From Chromobacterium amazonense (GTDB taxonomy: Bacteria; Pseudomonadota; Gammaproteobacteria; Burkholderiales; Chromobacteriaceae), in assembly GCF_001855565.1 (NCBI RefSeq), contig NZ_MKCR01000002.1, positions 186,001 through 250,000 on the forward strand: a DNA stretch of 64,000 bases, read 5' to 3'. The translations under genes and the position numbers were made by a program. Within the stretch, counting starts at the first letter, position 1; each line of letters begins with the position of its first letter. The notes below the pieces were generated by a model that was not told the DNA's origin, did no database searches, and was given only the letters and a program-made list of their open reading frames with translations. Positions 16,386 through 24,449 of the stretch are shown here, piece after piece.

Positions 16386-17579
16386 ATGCGAACCAACAAA
16401 TATCTGATCGAAGCGCTGCTGTTCTCCAGCTATGTCCTCTTTGGCATGAGCTGGGCCGGCGGCAGCGCCTTCATTCCGCAGATCATGCGCGAACTGGGCG
16501 TGCACGACTTGGCCGCCGGCTCCCACATCAGCAACGCCGTGGCCGCCGCCAAGCTGCTGGGCACCTTCGTCGCCGCCGGCATCCTGTCGCGGCTGCTGGC
16601 GAAAAAGGCGGTGGCGCTGGCCATGGCGCTGATGGCGCTGGGCGCGCTGACGCCCTTCGTGCACAGCTACCCCTGGCTGCTGCTGGTGCGCTTCCTGATG
16701 GGACTGGGCGGCGCGCTGGTCATCGTCTATTTCTCGCCCGTCGTCATGCAATGGTTCGCGCCAAGCGAGCGCCCCTTCGTCAATGGCTTGAATTCGGTGG
16801 CCTTCAACATCGGCGCCGCCGCCATCCTGTTCGGGCTGCCGGCCATGCTGGGCTGGTTTCATGACTGGCAGACCACGCTGCTCGCCGTTTCGCTGGGCAG
16901 CTTGTTGTGCCTGGCGCTGTGGCTGGTTTTCGGCGCGGACGGGGCGGCGGAGGCGAAGCCGGGCGATTCAGGGCCGCGCCACACGCTGGGACAGGGCCTG
17001 AAGGAGCGCTTCAACTGGCTGCTGGCCTTCACCTACAGCGGCACGCTGTCCTTCTATGTGATCCTGTTCAGCTTCTACCAGAACGCCGGCATTCAGCAGG
17101 CGAAATACGTGGTGCTCGCCGGACTGGCCGGCACGGTGGCCGGCATTTGGCTGGCCAGAAAAATGACGCGCCGCCTGCCCTTGCTGCGGCTGTCCGGGCT
17201 GCTGCAACTGCTGGCGGTGATCGGCCTGCATGCCCAGGTTTGGGGATGGAGCGACGACGCGGGGCTGGTCACCGCGTCGGCGCTGGCGGCCGGCTTCTTC
17301 ATCTTCCTGCCCATCACCAGCCTGGTGACGCTGGCGCAGGAGCAGCCGGGCATGACGCCGGACAAGGCGGCGGTCACTTTCAGCCTGTTCTGGTTTCTCA
17401 GCTATCTGCTGGCCACGGTGGCGCCCTACCTGTTCGGCAAGCTGGTGGACCTGCGCGGCGGCGATTACGGGCTGGCGATGGCGTTCGCCACGCTGCTGTC
17501 GTCCACCTTCCTGCTGGGCTCGCTGCTGATGCGCGAAACGCGGGAGCCCGCCGCGCGCCAGGCCGCTCAGGGCGCTTAG
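16386..17579 (+). CDS. MFS transporter
   Basis: A 397-aa inner-membrane protein with about 12 hydrophobic helices and a long central cytoplasmic loop (about residues 185-215). It has the layout of major facilitator permeases, including the helix-4 segment LLLVRFLMGLGGALVIVYFSPVVMQWF, which resembles nitrate/organic-anion type members. The ATG starts just before the first helix; a longer in-frame reading upstream is only the other frame of the CoA-transferase gene. Linkage to the CoA-transferase suggests uptake of a carboxylic acid. It ends with a 4-bp overlap against the convergent LacI-type regulator. Confidence 0.82.
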   Translation: MRTNKYLIEALLFSSYVLFGMSWAGGSAFIPQIMRELGVHDLAAGSHISNAVAAAKLLGTFVAAGILSRLLAKKAVALAMALMALGALTPFVHSYPWLLLVRFLMGLGGALVIVYFSPVVMQWFAPSERPFVNGLNSVAFNIGAAAILFGLPAMLGWFHDWQTTLLAVSLGSLLCLALWLVFGADGAAEAKPGDSGPRHTLGQGLKERFNWLLAFTYSGTLSFYVILFSFYQNAGIQQAKYVVLAGLAGTVAGIWLARKMTRRLPLLRLSGLLQLLAVIGLHAQVWGWSDDAGLVTASALAAGFFIFLPITSLVTLAQEQPGMTPDKAAVTFSLFWFLSYLLATVAPYLFGKLVDLRGGDYGLAMAFATLLSSTFLLGSLLMRETREPAARQAAQGA

Positions 17580-18586
17580 ATACGGCGCAAATTAAGGCTG
17601 GCCGGCACGCGCAGATCGCGCTCGGCCAGCTCCTCGCCCTGCAGCAGCGCCAGCACCTGGCCCAGGCTGGCCTCGGCCAGCGCGCGGCTGTCCTGGCATA
17701 TGGCGTCCACCGGCAACGGCAGGCAGTCGAGCAGCGGATGATCGTCGAAAGTGAGCAGATATCGCGGCGACTCGCGCAGCCGATGCCGTTCGCGGATGAA
17801 GGACAGCACGCCCTCCAGTAAGGTGATGGACGCGGTGAACAGCGCGCGCGGGTAGCGCCCGTGGCGGGCATGCCAGTCGGCCATCATCCAGTAGCCGGAT
17901 TCACGCTGGAAATCCCGCTCGGCCACCCAGTCGGCGCCCTCTTCCAAACCCGCGGCTTGCAGCGCCTGCCGGTAGCCGGCTAGGCGCTCGCGGCTGGCCG
18001 ACAGTTCCGGCTGGCCGCCAAAGTATGCCAGCTCGTCCACTCCGCCGGCCAACAACGGGGACAGCAGCCGGGCGACGCTGTCGCCGGCATCGGTGACCGC
18101 CGACGGGATGCCGCTGCCGGGAATATGGCGGTCGGCGAACACGAAGGGCAGCCGGGCGGTCCAGGGCTGATAGCGCGCGGCGTCGCCGCTGCACGGCACC
18201 ACGATCATGCCGTCCACCTGGCGCGCGGCCAATTGGCCGATGCCGTCGCTCTCCCGTTCCGGGTCTTCGTCGCTGGTCACCATCAGCAATTGGTAGCCCC
18301 GTTCGCGGCAGCGGTTCTCCAGCGCCTGCGCCAGCGCGGCGTGGGTGGAGTTGGTCAGGTCCGGCACCACCAGGCCTACGCTGCTGCTGCGCCGGCTGCG
18401 CAGGCTGCGGGCCTGTTGGGAAGGCTTGAAATGATGCTCGCGCGCCACCCGCTCCACTTTTTCCACCGTGGCCGGCGAGATGCGGTAACGCTCGGCATGG
18501 CCGTTCAGCACCATGCTGGCGGTGGTGCGCGACACGCCGGCCAGGGCGGCGATGTCGTCTATGGTGAGACGCTTGAAACTGCTCAT
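17576..18586 (-). CDS. LacI-family regulator, Cra/FruR-like, at the end of the ribose operon
   Basis: A 336-aa repressor. The N-terminal helix-turn-helix (LTIDDIAALAGVSRTTASMVLNG) and hinge are followed by a periplasmic-binding-protein-like sensor domain (SVGLVVPDLTNSTHAALAQALE, FADRHIPGSG). The DNA-reading part and the IVV/FFDDHPLLD-type region are closest to the Cra (FruR) subgroup. Its place as last gene after rbsB suggests it controls ribose use, so RbsR is a reasonable working name, but a wider Cra-like role cannot be excluded. It could be transcribed with rbsB through the hairpin between them. Confidence 0.82.
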   Translation of the reverse strand: MSSFKRLTIDDIAALAGVSRTTASMVLNGHAERYRISPATVEKVERVAREHHFKPSQQARSLRSRRSSSVGLVVPDLTNSTHAALAQALENRCRERGYQLLMVTSDEDPERESDGIGQLAARQVDGMIVVPCSGDAARYQPWTARLPFVFADRHIPGSGIPSAVTDAGDSVARLLSPLLAGGVDELAYFGGQPELSASRERLAGYRQALQAAGLEEGADWVAERDFQRESGYWMMADWHARHGRYPRALFTASITLLEGVLSFIRERHRLRESPRYLLTFDDHPLLDCLPLPVDAICQDSRALAEASLGQVLALLQGEELAERDLRVPASLNLRRI

Positions 18587-18638
18587 GGGTCGGGATAGTT
18601 GAGGTGGGCGACGGCAGGGATGATAAACGGAAGAACCA

Positions 18639-18661
18639 GGGCCGGCCATGCCGGCCGGCCC
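18639..18661 (-). terminator. GC-rich hairpin between rbsB and its regulator
   Basis: A perfect 9-bp inverted repeat (GGGCCGGCC / GGCCGGCCC, 5-nt loop) follows the rbsB stop codon. No T-tract follows on the minus strand, so it may only slow transcription or protect the abundant rbsB message while allowing some read-through into the regulator. Confidence 0.5.
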
Positions 18662-18670
18662 TTCGGACGC

Positions 18671-19606
18671 TTACTGCTTGATCAGGTTCAGCGGCACCGG
18701 GATGAACTTGTCCACCTTCTGGCCGTCGGCCAGCTTTTTGGCGGTCTGCACGCCGTACTGGCCGATCAGCGCCGGCTGCTGCTGCACGGTGGCGGACAGC
18801 GTGCCGCCCTTGACCGCGGCCACGGCGTCCGGCGTGGCGTCGAAGCCCACCACCACCACGTTCTTCAGGCCGGCTGCCTGGATCGCCTTCACCGCGCCCA
18901 GCGCCATTTCGTCGTTGTGCGCGAACACGCCCTGGATGTCCTTGTTGCCCTGGATGATGTTTTCCATCACCGACAGGCCCTTGGCGCGGTCGAAGTCGGC
19001 CGGCTGCTTGGCCAGCAGCTTGACGCCGTCCTTCTTGTCCACCACCTGATGGAAGCCCTCGCCGCGCTCGCGCGCGGCGGAGGAGCCGGCGATGCCTTCC
19101 AGCTCGACGATGCGGCCCTTGCCGCCCAGCTTGTCCAGCAGGTACTTGCCGGCCATCACGCCGCCGGCGATGTTGTCGGACGCGATGTGGGCGCTGACTT
19201 CCGCGCCGTTGACGCTGCGGTCCAGCGACACCACCTTGATGCCCTTGGACGTCGCTTCCTTCACCACGTTGGCCACGGCGGAGGAGTCGGTCGGGTTGAT
19301 CAGGATCACGCTGACCTTCTTCTGGATCAGGTCTTCCACGCTGGCCTGCTGCTTGGCCGGATCGTCCTGCGCGTCGACGGTGATCAGGTTGACGCCCTGT
19401 TTCTTGGCTTCGGCCGCCGCGCCGTCGCGCAACTCGACGAAGAACGGGTTGTTGAGCGTGGACACCGCCAGGCCGACGGCGATCTTGCCGTCTGCCGCCG
19501 CGGCGCTGGCGTCGCCGGCCGGCGCGCCGCCCGGGCCCTGTTTGGAGCAGGCGGCAATGCCGAAAGCCAGGATGCCGGCCACAAGCGGGGTAAGAATGCG
19601 TTTCAT
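18671..19606 (-). CDS. rbsB: D-ribose ABC transporter periplasmic binding protein RbsB
   Basis: RbsB (311 aa) binds ribose in the periplasm and delivers it to RbsAC. The leader ends FGIAACSKQGPGG; FGIAAC is close to a lipobox, so it may be a lipoprotein. The mature domain is the type I periplasmic binding fold (KIAVGLAVSTLNNPFFVELRDGA, SLDRSVNGAEVSAHIASDN, FAHNDEMALGAVKAIQAAG, VVGFDATPDAVAAVKGG). Length is normal. It lies last of the transport genes, 59 bp after rbsC. Confidence 0.93.
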   Translation of the reverse strand: MKRILTPLVAGILAFGIAACSKQGPGGAPAGDASAAAADGKIAVGLAVSTLNNPFFVELRDGAAAEAKKQGVNLITVDAQDDPAKQQASVEDLIQKKVSVILINPTDSSAVANVVKEATSKGIKVVSLDRSVNGAEVSAHIASDNIAGGVMAGKYLLDKLGGKGRIVELEGIAGSSAARERGEGFHQVVDKKDGVKLLAKQPADFDRAKGLSVMENIIQGNKDIQGVFAHNDEMALGAVKAIQAAGLKNVVVVGFDATPDAVAAVKGGTLSATVQQQPALIGQYGVQTAKKLADGQKVDKFIPVPLNLIKQ

Positions 19607-19665
19607 GCTGATGCTCCCTGAAAAATGGAATGATGCACTGCATTGAGCGGCGCGCGCCGCCATCG

Positions 19666-20604
19666 TCACTTCTTGTTGCTGCGATCCAGCAGTACCGCCA
19701 GCAGGATCACCGCGCCCTTGATCACCTGCTGGTAGAACGAGGACACGCCCAGCAGGTTCAAGCCGTTGTTGAGCACGCCGATCAGCAGCGCGCCGATCAG
19801 AGTGCCGAAAATCCAGCCGCGGCCGCCGCTGAGGCTGGTGCCTCCCAGCACCACCGCGGCGATCGCGTCCAGCTCGTAGCCGGTGCCGGCGGTCGGCTGC
19901 GCCGAATTGAGGCGCGAGGTCAGCACCACGCCGGCCATCGCCGCCATCGCGCCGGAGGTGGTGTACACCCACAGCTTGACGCTGTCCACCTTGACGCCGG
20001 ACAGCCGCGCCGCCTCCTCGTTGCCGCCGGTGGCGTACAGGTGGCGGCCGAACACCGTCTTCTTCAGCAGGAACCAGAAGCCGGCGAACAGGATCAGCAT
20101 CCACACCACCGGCACCGGGACCAGGCCGGCGACATAGCCGCCGCCCAGCATGGAGAACAGCTCGCTGTCGAAGCCGGTGATCGGGCTGCCGTTGGAAAAC
20201 ACCAGCGCCAGGCCGCGCAGGATGGTCATCGACGCCAGCGTGGCGATGAACGGCGCCACCTTGCCCTTGCTGATCACCAGGCCGTTGAACAGGCCCATCG
20301 CCGCGCCGGCCAGAATGCCCAGCAGGGTGGACAGCATGGGATCGAAACCGCTGCGCAGCAGCGTGGCGGTCAGCACCGAGGACAGCGCCAGGATGGAGCC
20401 GACCGACAGGTCGATGCCGCCCAGCAGGATCACCAGCGTCATGCCAAAGGCGATCAGCGCATTGATCGACACCTGGCGCATCACGTTCAGCAGGTTGTTG
20501 ACGGTGAGAAAGTCCGGGCTCATCACGGATAGGCCGACGGCCACCAGCACCAGGGCGATGAAGGGGCCAAGACGTTGCAGATTGGCTTTCTGTTGCGGAG
20601 TCAT
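19666..20604 (-). CDS. rbsC: Ribose ABC transporter permease RbsC
   Basis: RbsC (312 aa) is the membrane channel of the ribose importer. It has about ten membrane helices and family signatures NVMRQVSINALIAFGMTLVILLGGIDLSVGS and GTGYELDAIAAVVLGGTSLSGGRG, the latter being the loop that meets the ATPase. Its ATG overlaps the rbsA stop by 4 bp, indicating coupled translation. Confidence 0.94.
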   Translation of the reverse strand: MTPQQKANLQRLGPFIALVLVAVGLSVMSPDFLTVNNLLNVMRQVSINALIAFGMTLVILLGGIDLSVGSILALSSVLTATLLRSGFDPMLSTLLGILAGAAMGLFNGLVISKGKVAPFIATLASMTILRGLALVFSNGSPITGFDSELFSMLGGGYVAGLVPVPVVWMLILFAGFWFLLKKTVFGRHLYATGGNEEAARLSGVKVDSVKLWVYTTSGAMAAMAGVVLTSRLNSAQPTAGTGYELDAIAAVVLGGTSLSGGRGWIFGTLIGALLIGVLNNGLNLLGVSSFYQQVIKGAVILLAVLLDRSNKK

Positions 20605-22109
20605 GCTTGCTTCCTGCTTTCGGTGGCAACGGCCCCGCCGGCGGCGGCGGCCATCAAGATTTCCTGATTGCTGGCGGCCGCGTCGAAGATGCCGGCCTGA
20701 CGCCCTTCGTGCAGCACCAGGATGCGATTGCTCAGCGCCAGCACTTCGGGCAGCTCGGACGACACCATGACGATGGCGGTGCCGGCCGCGGCCAGCTGGT
20801 TGATGATGTGATAGATCTCGGCCTTGCCGCCGACGTCGACGCCGCGCGTCGGCTCGTCCAGCAGCAGCACCTTGGGCGGATTGGCCAGCCACTTGGCGAA
20901 TACCACTTTCTGCTGGTTGCCGCCGGACAGCGACTTGACGTCCAGCTCGGCGTCGCGCGTGCGGATGCGCAGCTGGCCGATCAGGCCGTCCACCGCCCGT
21001 TTTTCCTCTGCGGCGTTCACCACCCCCAGCCGGGCGTACTGGTCCAGATGCACCAGGGTCGCGTTTTCGCGCAGCGACATGCCCAGCACCAGCCCCTTGC
21101 TTTTGCGGTCTTCGGGCACGAAGCCCAGGCCGGCGGCGATGGCGTCGCCCGGCGCGGCCACTTTCAATTCCTTGCCGTCCAGCTCGACGCGGCCGGCGGT
21201 GCGGCGCTTGGCGCCGAACAGCGTCTTCAGGATGTCGCTGCGGCCGGAGCCCATCAGGCCGGCAATGCCCAGCACCTCGCCGGCGCGCACTTCGAAGCCG
21301 ATGCCGGCGATCATGTCCTCATCGGCCAGATTCTCCACCTTCAGGCGCACCGCGCCGGGCGCGGTCTCGCGCTTCGGATAGCGCTCGCCGATCTCGCGCC
21401 CCACCATCATCCGCACCACCTCGTCGAAATCGGTGCGGGCGATTGCGCGCTCGCCCACAAAGCAGCCGTCGCGCAGCACGCTGATCTTGTCGCAGACGCG
21501 GAAAATCTCTTCCATGCGGTGCGAGACATAGACGATGGCCACGCCATCGGCTTTCAGCTGGGCCATCAAACCGAACAGCCGGTCGATCTCGCGCTCGGTC
21601 AGCGCCGCCGTCGGCTCGTCCATGATCAGCACGCGCGCCTTCAGCGCCAGGGCCTTGGCGATTTCCACCATCTGCTGCTGGCCGATGGACAGGCTGCCGG
21701 CTTCGGCATCCGGATCGATGCCCTCCGCGCCCAGCGCCGCCAGTTGTGCCCTGGCCTGCCGGCGCATCGCGGCAAAGTCGATGAGGCCGAACCGTGACGG
21801 CTCGCGCCCCAGGAACAGGTTTTCCATCACCGACAGCTGCGGAATCAGGTTCAGTTCCTGGTGAATGATGGCGATGCCGGCCGCTTCCGCGGCGGCGGTG
21901 TCGCCCAGTCCGACAGCCTTGCCGTCCAGCAGAATCTCGCCCTCGTCGGCGCGGTGCACGCCGCTGAGGATTTTCATCAGCGTGGACTTGCCGGCGCCGT
22001 TTTCACCCATCAGGGCGTGGATTTCCCCGCCTTCAAGATGGAACGCCACGTTCTGCAGCACCTTCACCGGGCCAAAGGCCTTGCTGATGCCGCGCATGGT
22101 CACTTGCAT
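20601..22109 (-). CDS. rbsA: Ribose ABC transporter ATP-binding protein RbsA
   Basis: RbsA (502 aa) is the double ATPase of the ribose importer. The first cassette has Walker A GENGAGKS, the signature LSIGQQQ and Walker B VLIMDEPTAAL; the second has the degenerate Walker A GLMGSGRS, LSGGNQQKV and VLLLDEPTRGVD, the usual pattern for sugar-type (carbohydrate uptake 2) ABC proteins. The ATG at 22109 gives the standard MQVTMRGISKAFG start; upstream in-frame codons add nothing conserved. Confidence 0.95.
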   Translation of the reverse strand: MQVTMRGISKAFGPVKVLQNVAFHLEGGEIHALMGENGAGKSTLMKILSGVHRADEGEILLDGKAVGLGDTAAAEAAGIAIIHQELNLIPQLSVMENLFLGREPSRFGLIDFAAMRRQARAQLAALGAEGIDPDAEAGSLSIGQQQMVEIAKALALKARVLIMDEPTAALTEREIDRLFGLMAQLKADGVAIVYVSHRMEEIFRVCDKISVLRDGCFVGERAIARTDFDEVVRMMVGREIGERYPKRETAPGAVRLKVENLADEDMIAGIGFEVRAGEVLGIAGLMGSGRSDILKTLFGAKRRTAGRVELDGKELKVAAPGDAIAAGLGFVPEDRKSKGLVLGMSLRENATLVHLDQYARLGVVNAAEEKRAVDGLIGQLRIRTRDAELDVKSLSGGNQQKVVFAKWLANPPKVLLLDEPTRGVDVGGKAEIYHIINQLAAAGTAIVMVSSELPEVLALSNRILVLHEGRQAGIFDAAASNQEILMAAAAGGAVATESRKQA

Positions 22110-22120
22110 GGTGCGGCTCC

Positions 22121-22519
22121 TCAGAAAATCACGCCGGAGTGCAGGATCACGTTGGCGTAAGGCGTGCATTCGCCGGTGCGGATCACCGCGCGCGCGGACT
22201 GGCAGCGCGCCTTGAACGTTTCATGGCTGACGAACTCCAGCGCCACGCCATCCTGGGCCATGGCGGCAGCCTTGGCGGCTACCGGCGGATTGCGGTCTTG
22301 GCATTCGCTGGCGAACACCGCGCGTTCGCACTGGAAATCGGCCAGGATGCTGTCCAGCGTTTCCAGGAAGCCGGGCTGGCCCAGTTTCAACGACAGGTCC
22401 ACGCACTCCACGCCGGGCGGGATGGGCAGGCCGCAGTCGGCGATCACCAGGCTGTCGGTATGGCCCATGGATGCCAGAATGCGCGCGATGTCGCGGTTCA
22501 GATGGCCATGCTTCTTCAT
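22121..22519 (-). CDS. rbsD: D-ribose pyranase RbsD
   Basis: RbsD (132 aa) interconverts the pyranose and furanose forms of ribose so that the kinase gets its substrate. The protein begins MKKHGHLNRDIARILASMGH with the catalytic histidine H20, and contains IADCGLPIPPGVECVDLSL and the C-terminal TGECTPYANVILHSGV, all family hallmarks. It overlaps rbsK by 4 bp and precedes rbsA by 11 bp. Confidence 0.96.
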   Translation of the reverse strand: MKKHGHLNRDIARILASMGHTDSLVIADCGLPIPPGVECVDLSLKLGQPGFLETLDSILADFQCERAVFASECQDRNPPVAAKAAAMAQDGVALEFVSHETFKARCQSARAVIRTGECTPYANVILHSGVIF

Positions 22520-23406
22520 GCTTTGCTCTCCAGAAAAGCTTCCAGCTCGGCCAGCGTAGGCATGCCGCCCTGGGCGCCGTGCCGGGTAACCGACAGCGCG
22601 CCGGCGGCGTTGGCGCGGCGCACCGCCTCTTCCAGGCCCAGCGGCAGGAAGGTGGCCAGCGCGCCGTTGAAGGTGTCGCCGGCACCGGTGCTGTCTACCG
22701 CCTGCACCTCGAAGCCGGGCTGATGGCGCAGCTCGCCGCGCTTCAGCGCGAAGTAGGCGCCATGCTTGCCATGGGTCATCACCAGCTTGCCTGGCCGCTC
22801 CGCCAGTTGGGCGCGCCAGTCGGCGTCGGGCTGGGCCAGCAGGGTAAGGAATTCATGTTCGTTGGGCGTCAGCAAGGCGACGCTTTGCAGCAATGCTTCC
22901 GGCAGCGCCACGGCCGGCGCGGGATTCAGCAGCGGCGGCTTGCCATGGCGCTGGGCCAGCAGCGCGGCATGGCGCACCGTCTCCAGCGGGATTTCCAGCT
23001 GGGTCAGCACCACGTCGGCCTCAGCAAAAGCCTGCTCGGCGGCATCCAAATGCGCTGGCGTCAGCTGGTGGTTGGCGCCCGGCACCACCACGATGGCGTT
23101 GTCGCCGCCGCTGACGGTGATGGCGGCGATGCCGGTCGAGCCGTCCACGGTCGCCACCCGGCGGATGTCCACGCCCTCTGCCTCCAGGTGCGCCAGGAGT
23201 TGGCGGCCAAACGCGTCATTGCCGACGCAGCCCAGCAGCGACACTTGCGCGCCCAGGCGCGCGGCCGCGACGGCCTGGTTGGCGCCCTTGCCGCCCGGAT
23301 AGGTGGCGAAGCCCTCTCCCAGCAGCGTTTCGCCCAGTTGCGGCAGGCGCCTGGCCGAGGTCACCAGATCCATATTGATACTGCCGACTACCAGTACCCG
23401 AGTCAT
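22516..23406 (-). CDS. rbsK: Ribokinase RbsK
   Basis: Ribokinase (296 aa) phosphorylates ribose to ribose 5-phosphate. PfkB-family motifs are present: N-terminal GSINMDLVTSARRLPQLGETL and YPGGKGANQAVAAARLGAQVSLLGCVGND, and the C-terminal catalytic signature STGAGDTFNGAL with its base aspartate. It is the first gene of the operon, which is unusual compared with enteric rbsDACBKR order, so the operon promoter lies just upstream. Confidence 0.95.
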   Translation of the reverse strand: MTRVLVVGSINMDLVTSARRLPQLGETLLGEGFATYPGGKGANQAVAAARLGAQVSLLGCVGNDAFGRQLLAHLEAEGVDIRRVATVDGSTGIAAITVSGGDNAIVVVPGANHQLTPAHLDAAEQAFAEADVVLTQLEIPLETVRHAALLAQRHGKPPLLNPAPAVALPEALLQSVALLTPNEHEFLTLLAQPDADWRAQLAERPGKLVMTHGKHGAYFALKRGELRHQPGFEVQAVDSTGAGDTFNGALATFLPLGLEEAVRRANAAGALSVTRHGAQGGMPTLAELEAFLESKA

Positions 23407-23436
23407 GCGCTCTCCTTGTGTACCTTTGCTACATTG

Positions 23437-23478
23437 CAGCGCAAAAATCGCTGAATGCCTGCTAAAACGTGATCAGCA
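23437..23478. promoter_or_regulatory. Candidate operators for the ribose operon regulator
   Basis: Two dyads sit 31-72 bp upstream of the rbsK start. The first, CAGCG-N7-CGCTG (23437-23453), resembles the outer arms of known RbsR sites. The second, TGCTAAAACGTGATCAGCA (23460-23478), has a central ACGT and TGCT/AGCA ends typical of LacI-family operators. Which one, if either, binds the linked regulator is not known. Confidence 0.4.
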
Positions 23479-23524
23479 TCGATTTATAGCAGAGTGCCAC
23501 CGCATAGGGGAAGGGGGAAAACGC

Positions 23525-23552
23525 AAATATGTAGTCCTCACACTACATATTT
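23525..23552. repeat. Perfect 11-bp AT-rich inverted repeat upstream of mgtC
   Basis: AAATATGTAGT and ACTACATATTT are separated by a 6-nt loop (CCTCAC). The repeat lies about 145 bp before the mgtC start and 118 bp before rbsK. It could be a dimeric operator or an RNA hairpin in the mgtC leader. A few T residues follow on the plus strand. Confidence 0.6.
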
Positions 23553-23696
23553 TCACGTGAAGAAATAACGCTGTGTAAGCACTTCGCGCGCCAGCCCTGC
23601 GTGGACGCATGCTTGGGCAAAAACAGCGGATATGCCATCATGCGCGATTTAAGCGATTGTGCCGCGCCGGCTTGCGCGGCTCTCATGGAGGCATGC

Positions 23697-24446
23697 ATGG
23701 AGTGGAGCTGGTCGCAATTGTCGGATCTGTACTGGAGCGCGTCCAAATGGCAGATCAACCTGCTGGTGATCGGCAATCTGCTGGGCGGTTTGTGCCTGGG
23801 CAGCCTGCTGGGCTATGAACGCTGGTACAACGGCCGCGCCGCCGGCATGCGCACCTATGGCCTGGTCTGCATGGCCTCGGCCGCGGCGATCACCATCATC
23901 GGCTATTCGGGCTACTGGTACGGCGGCGCCTCGCCTGACGCCGTCCACCCCGACATGACGCGGGTGGCGCAGGGGGTGTTGACCGGCATCGGCTTTCTTG
24001 GCGCCGGCATGATCATGAAGGAAGGCCTGAGCATCAGCGGCCTGACTTCGGCCGCTTCGGTATGGATGTCCTCGGTGATCGGCATCCTCATCGGCGTGGG
24101 CTTTTACGCTGCCGCCATCGCGCTGACCGTGCTGTGCATGGTCTTCGTCACCGTGGTCAATCGGATTGAAAGCATGCTGCCGCGCCGGGTCAGCCTGTTC
24201 GTCAACGTCAAATTGATCCCGCAGCACAACTGGACAGTAGACAGCCTGGCGCGCCGGCTGTCGCCATTTGGCCTCAAGCTTCATCAGGAGAGCATCAGTA
24301 TCCAGGCCGATGCCAGCGGCACCCGCTGGAGCTTCATGATTTCGGCGCAGGACCGCCGCACCTTCTTCAGCGTTGTAGACCTGGCGCGGGACATCATGGC
24401 GGCCGACCATATCCAGGAGCTGGATATCCAGCCGGCGCGCAACTGA
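23697..24446 (+). CDS. mgtC: MgtC/SapB-family membrane protein
   Basis: A 249-aa protein of the MgtC family, linked in other bacteria to growth in low magnesium, acid and host cells through effects on ATP synthase and phosphate. The N-terminal membrane part holds the hallmark motifs LLGGLCLGSLLGYERWYNGRAAGMRTYGLVCM, ARVAQGVLTGIGFLGAGMIMKEG and GLTSAASVWMSSVIGILIGVGFY. The C-terminal soluble domain (about 165-249) is ACT-like. The ATG at 23697 has GGAGG just upstream; a start 12 bp earlier is possible. It converges on zapE with a 3-bp gap. Confidence 0.9.
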   Translation: MEWSWSQLSDLYWSASKWQINLLVIGNLLGGLCLGSLLGYERWYNGRAAGMRTYGLVCMASAAAITIIGYSGYWYGGASPDAVHPDMTRVAQGVLTGIGFLGAGMIMKEGLSISGLTSAASVWMSSVIGILIGVGFYAAAIALTVLCMVFVTVVNRIESMLPRRVSLFVNVKLIPQHNWTVDSLARRLSPFGLKLHQESISIQADASGTRWSFMISAQDRRTFFSVVDLARDIMAADHIQELDIQPARN

Positions 24447-24449
24447 TCT

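Noticed and set aside
23543-23776. 77-aa minus-strand frame in the rbsK-mgtC region
   Set aside because: It overlaps the real mgtC start and the inverted repeat, and has no ribosome site or family match.
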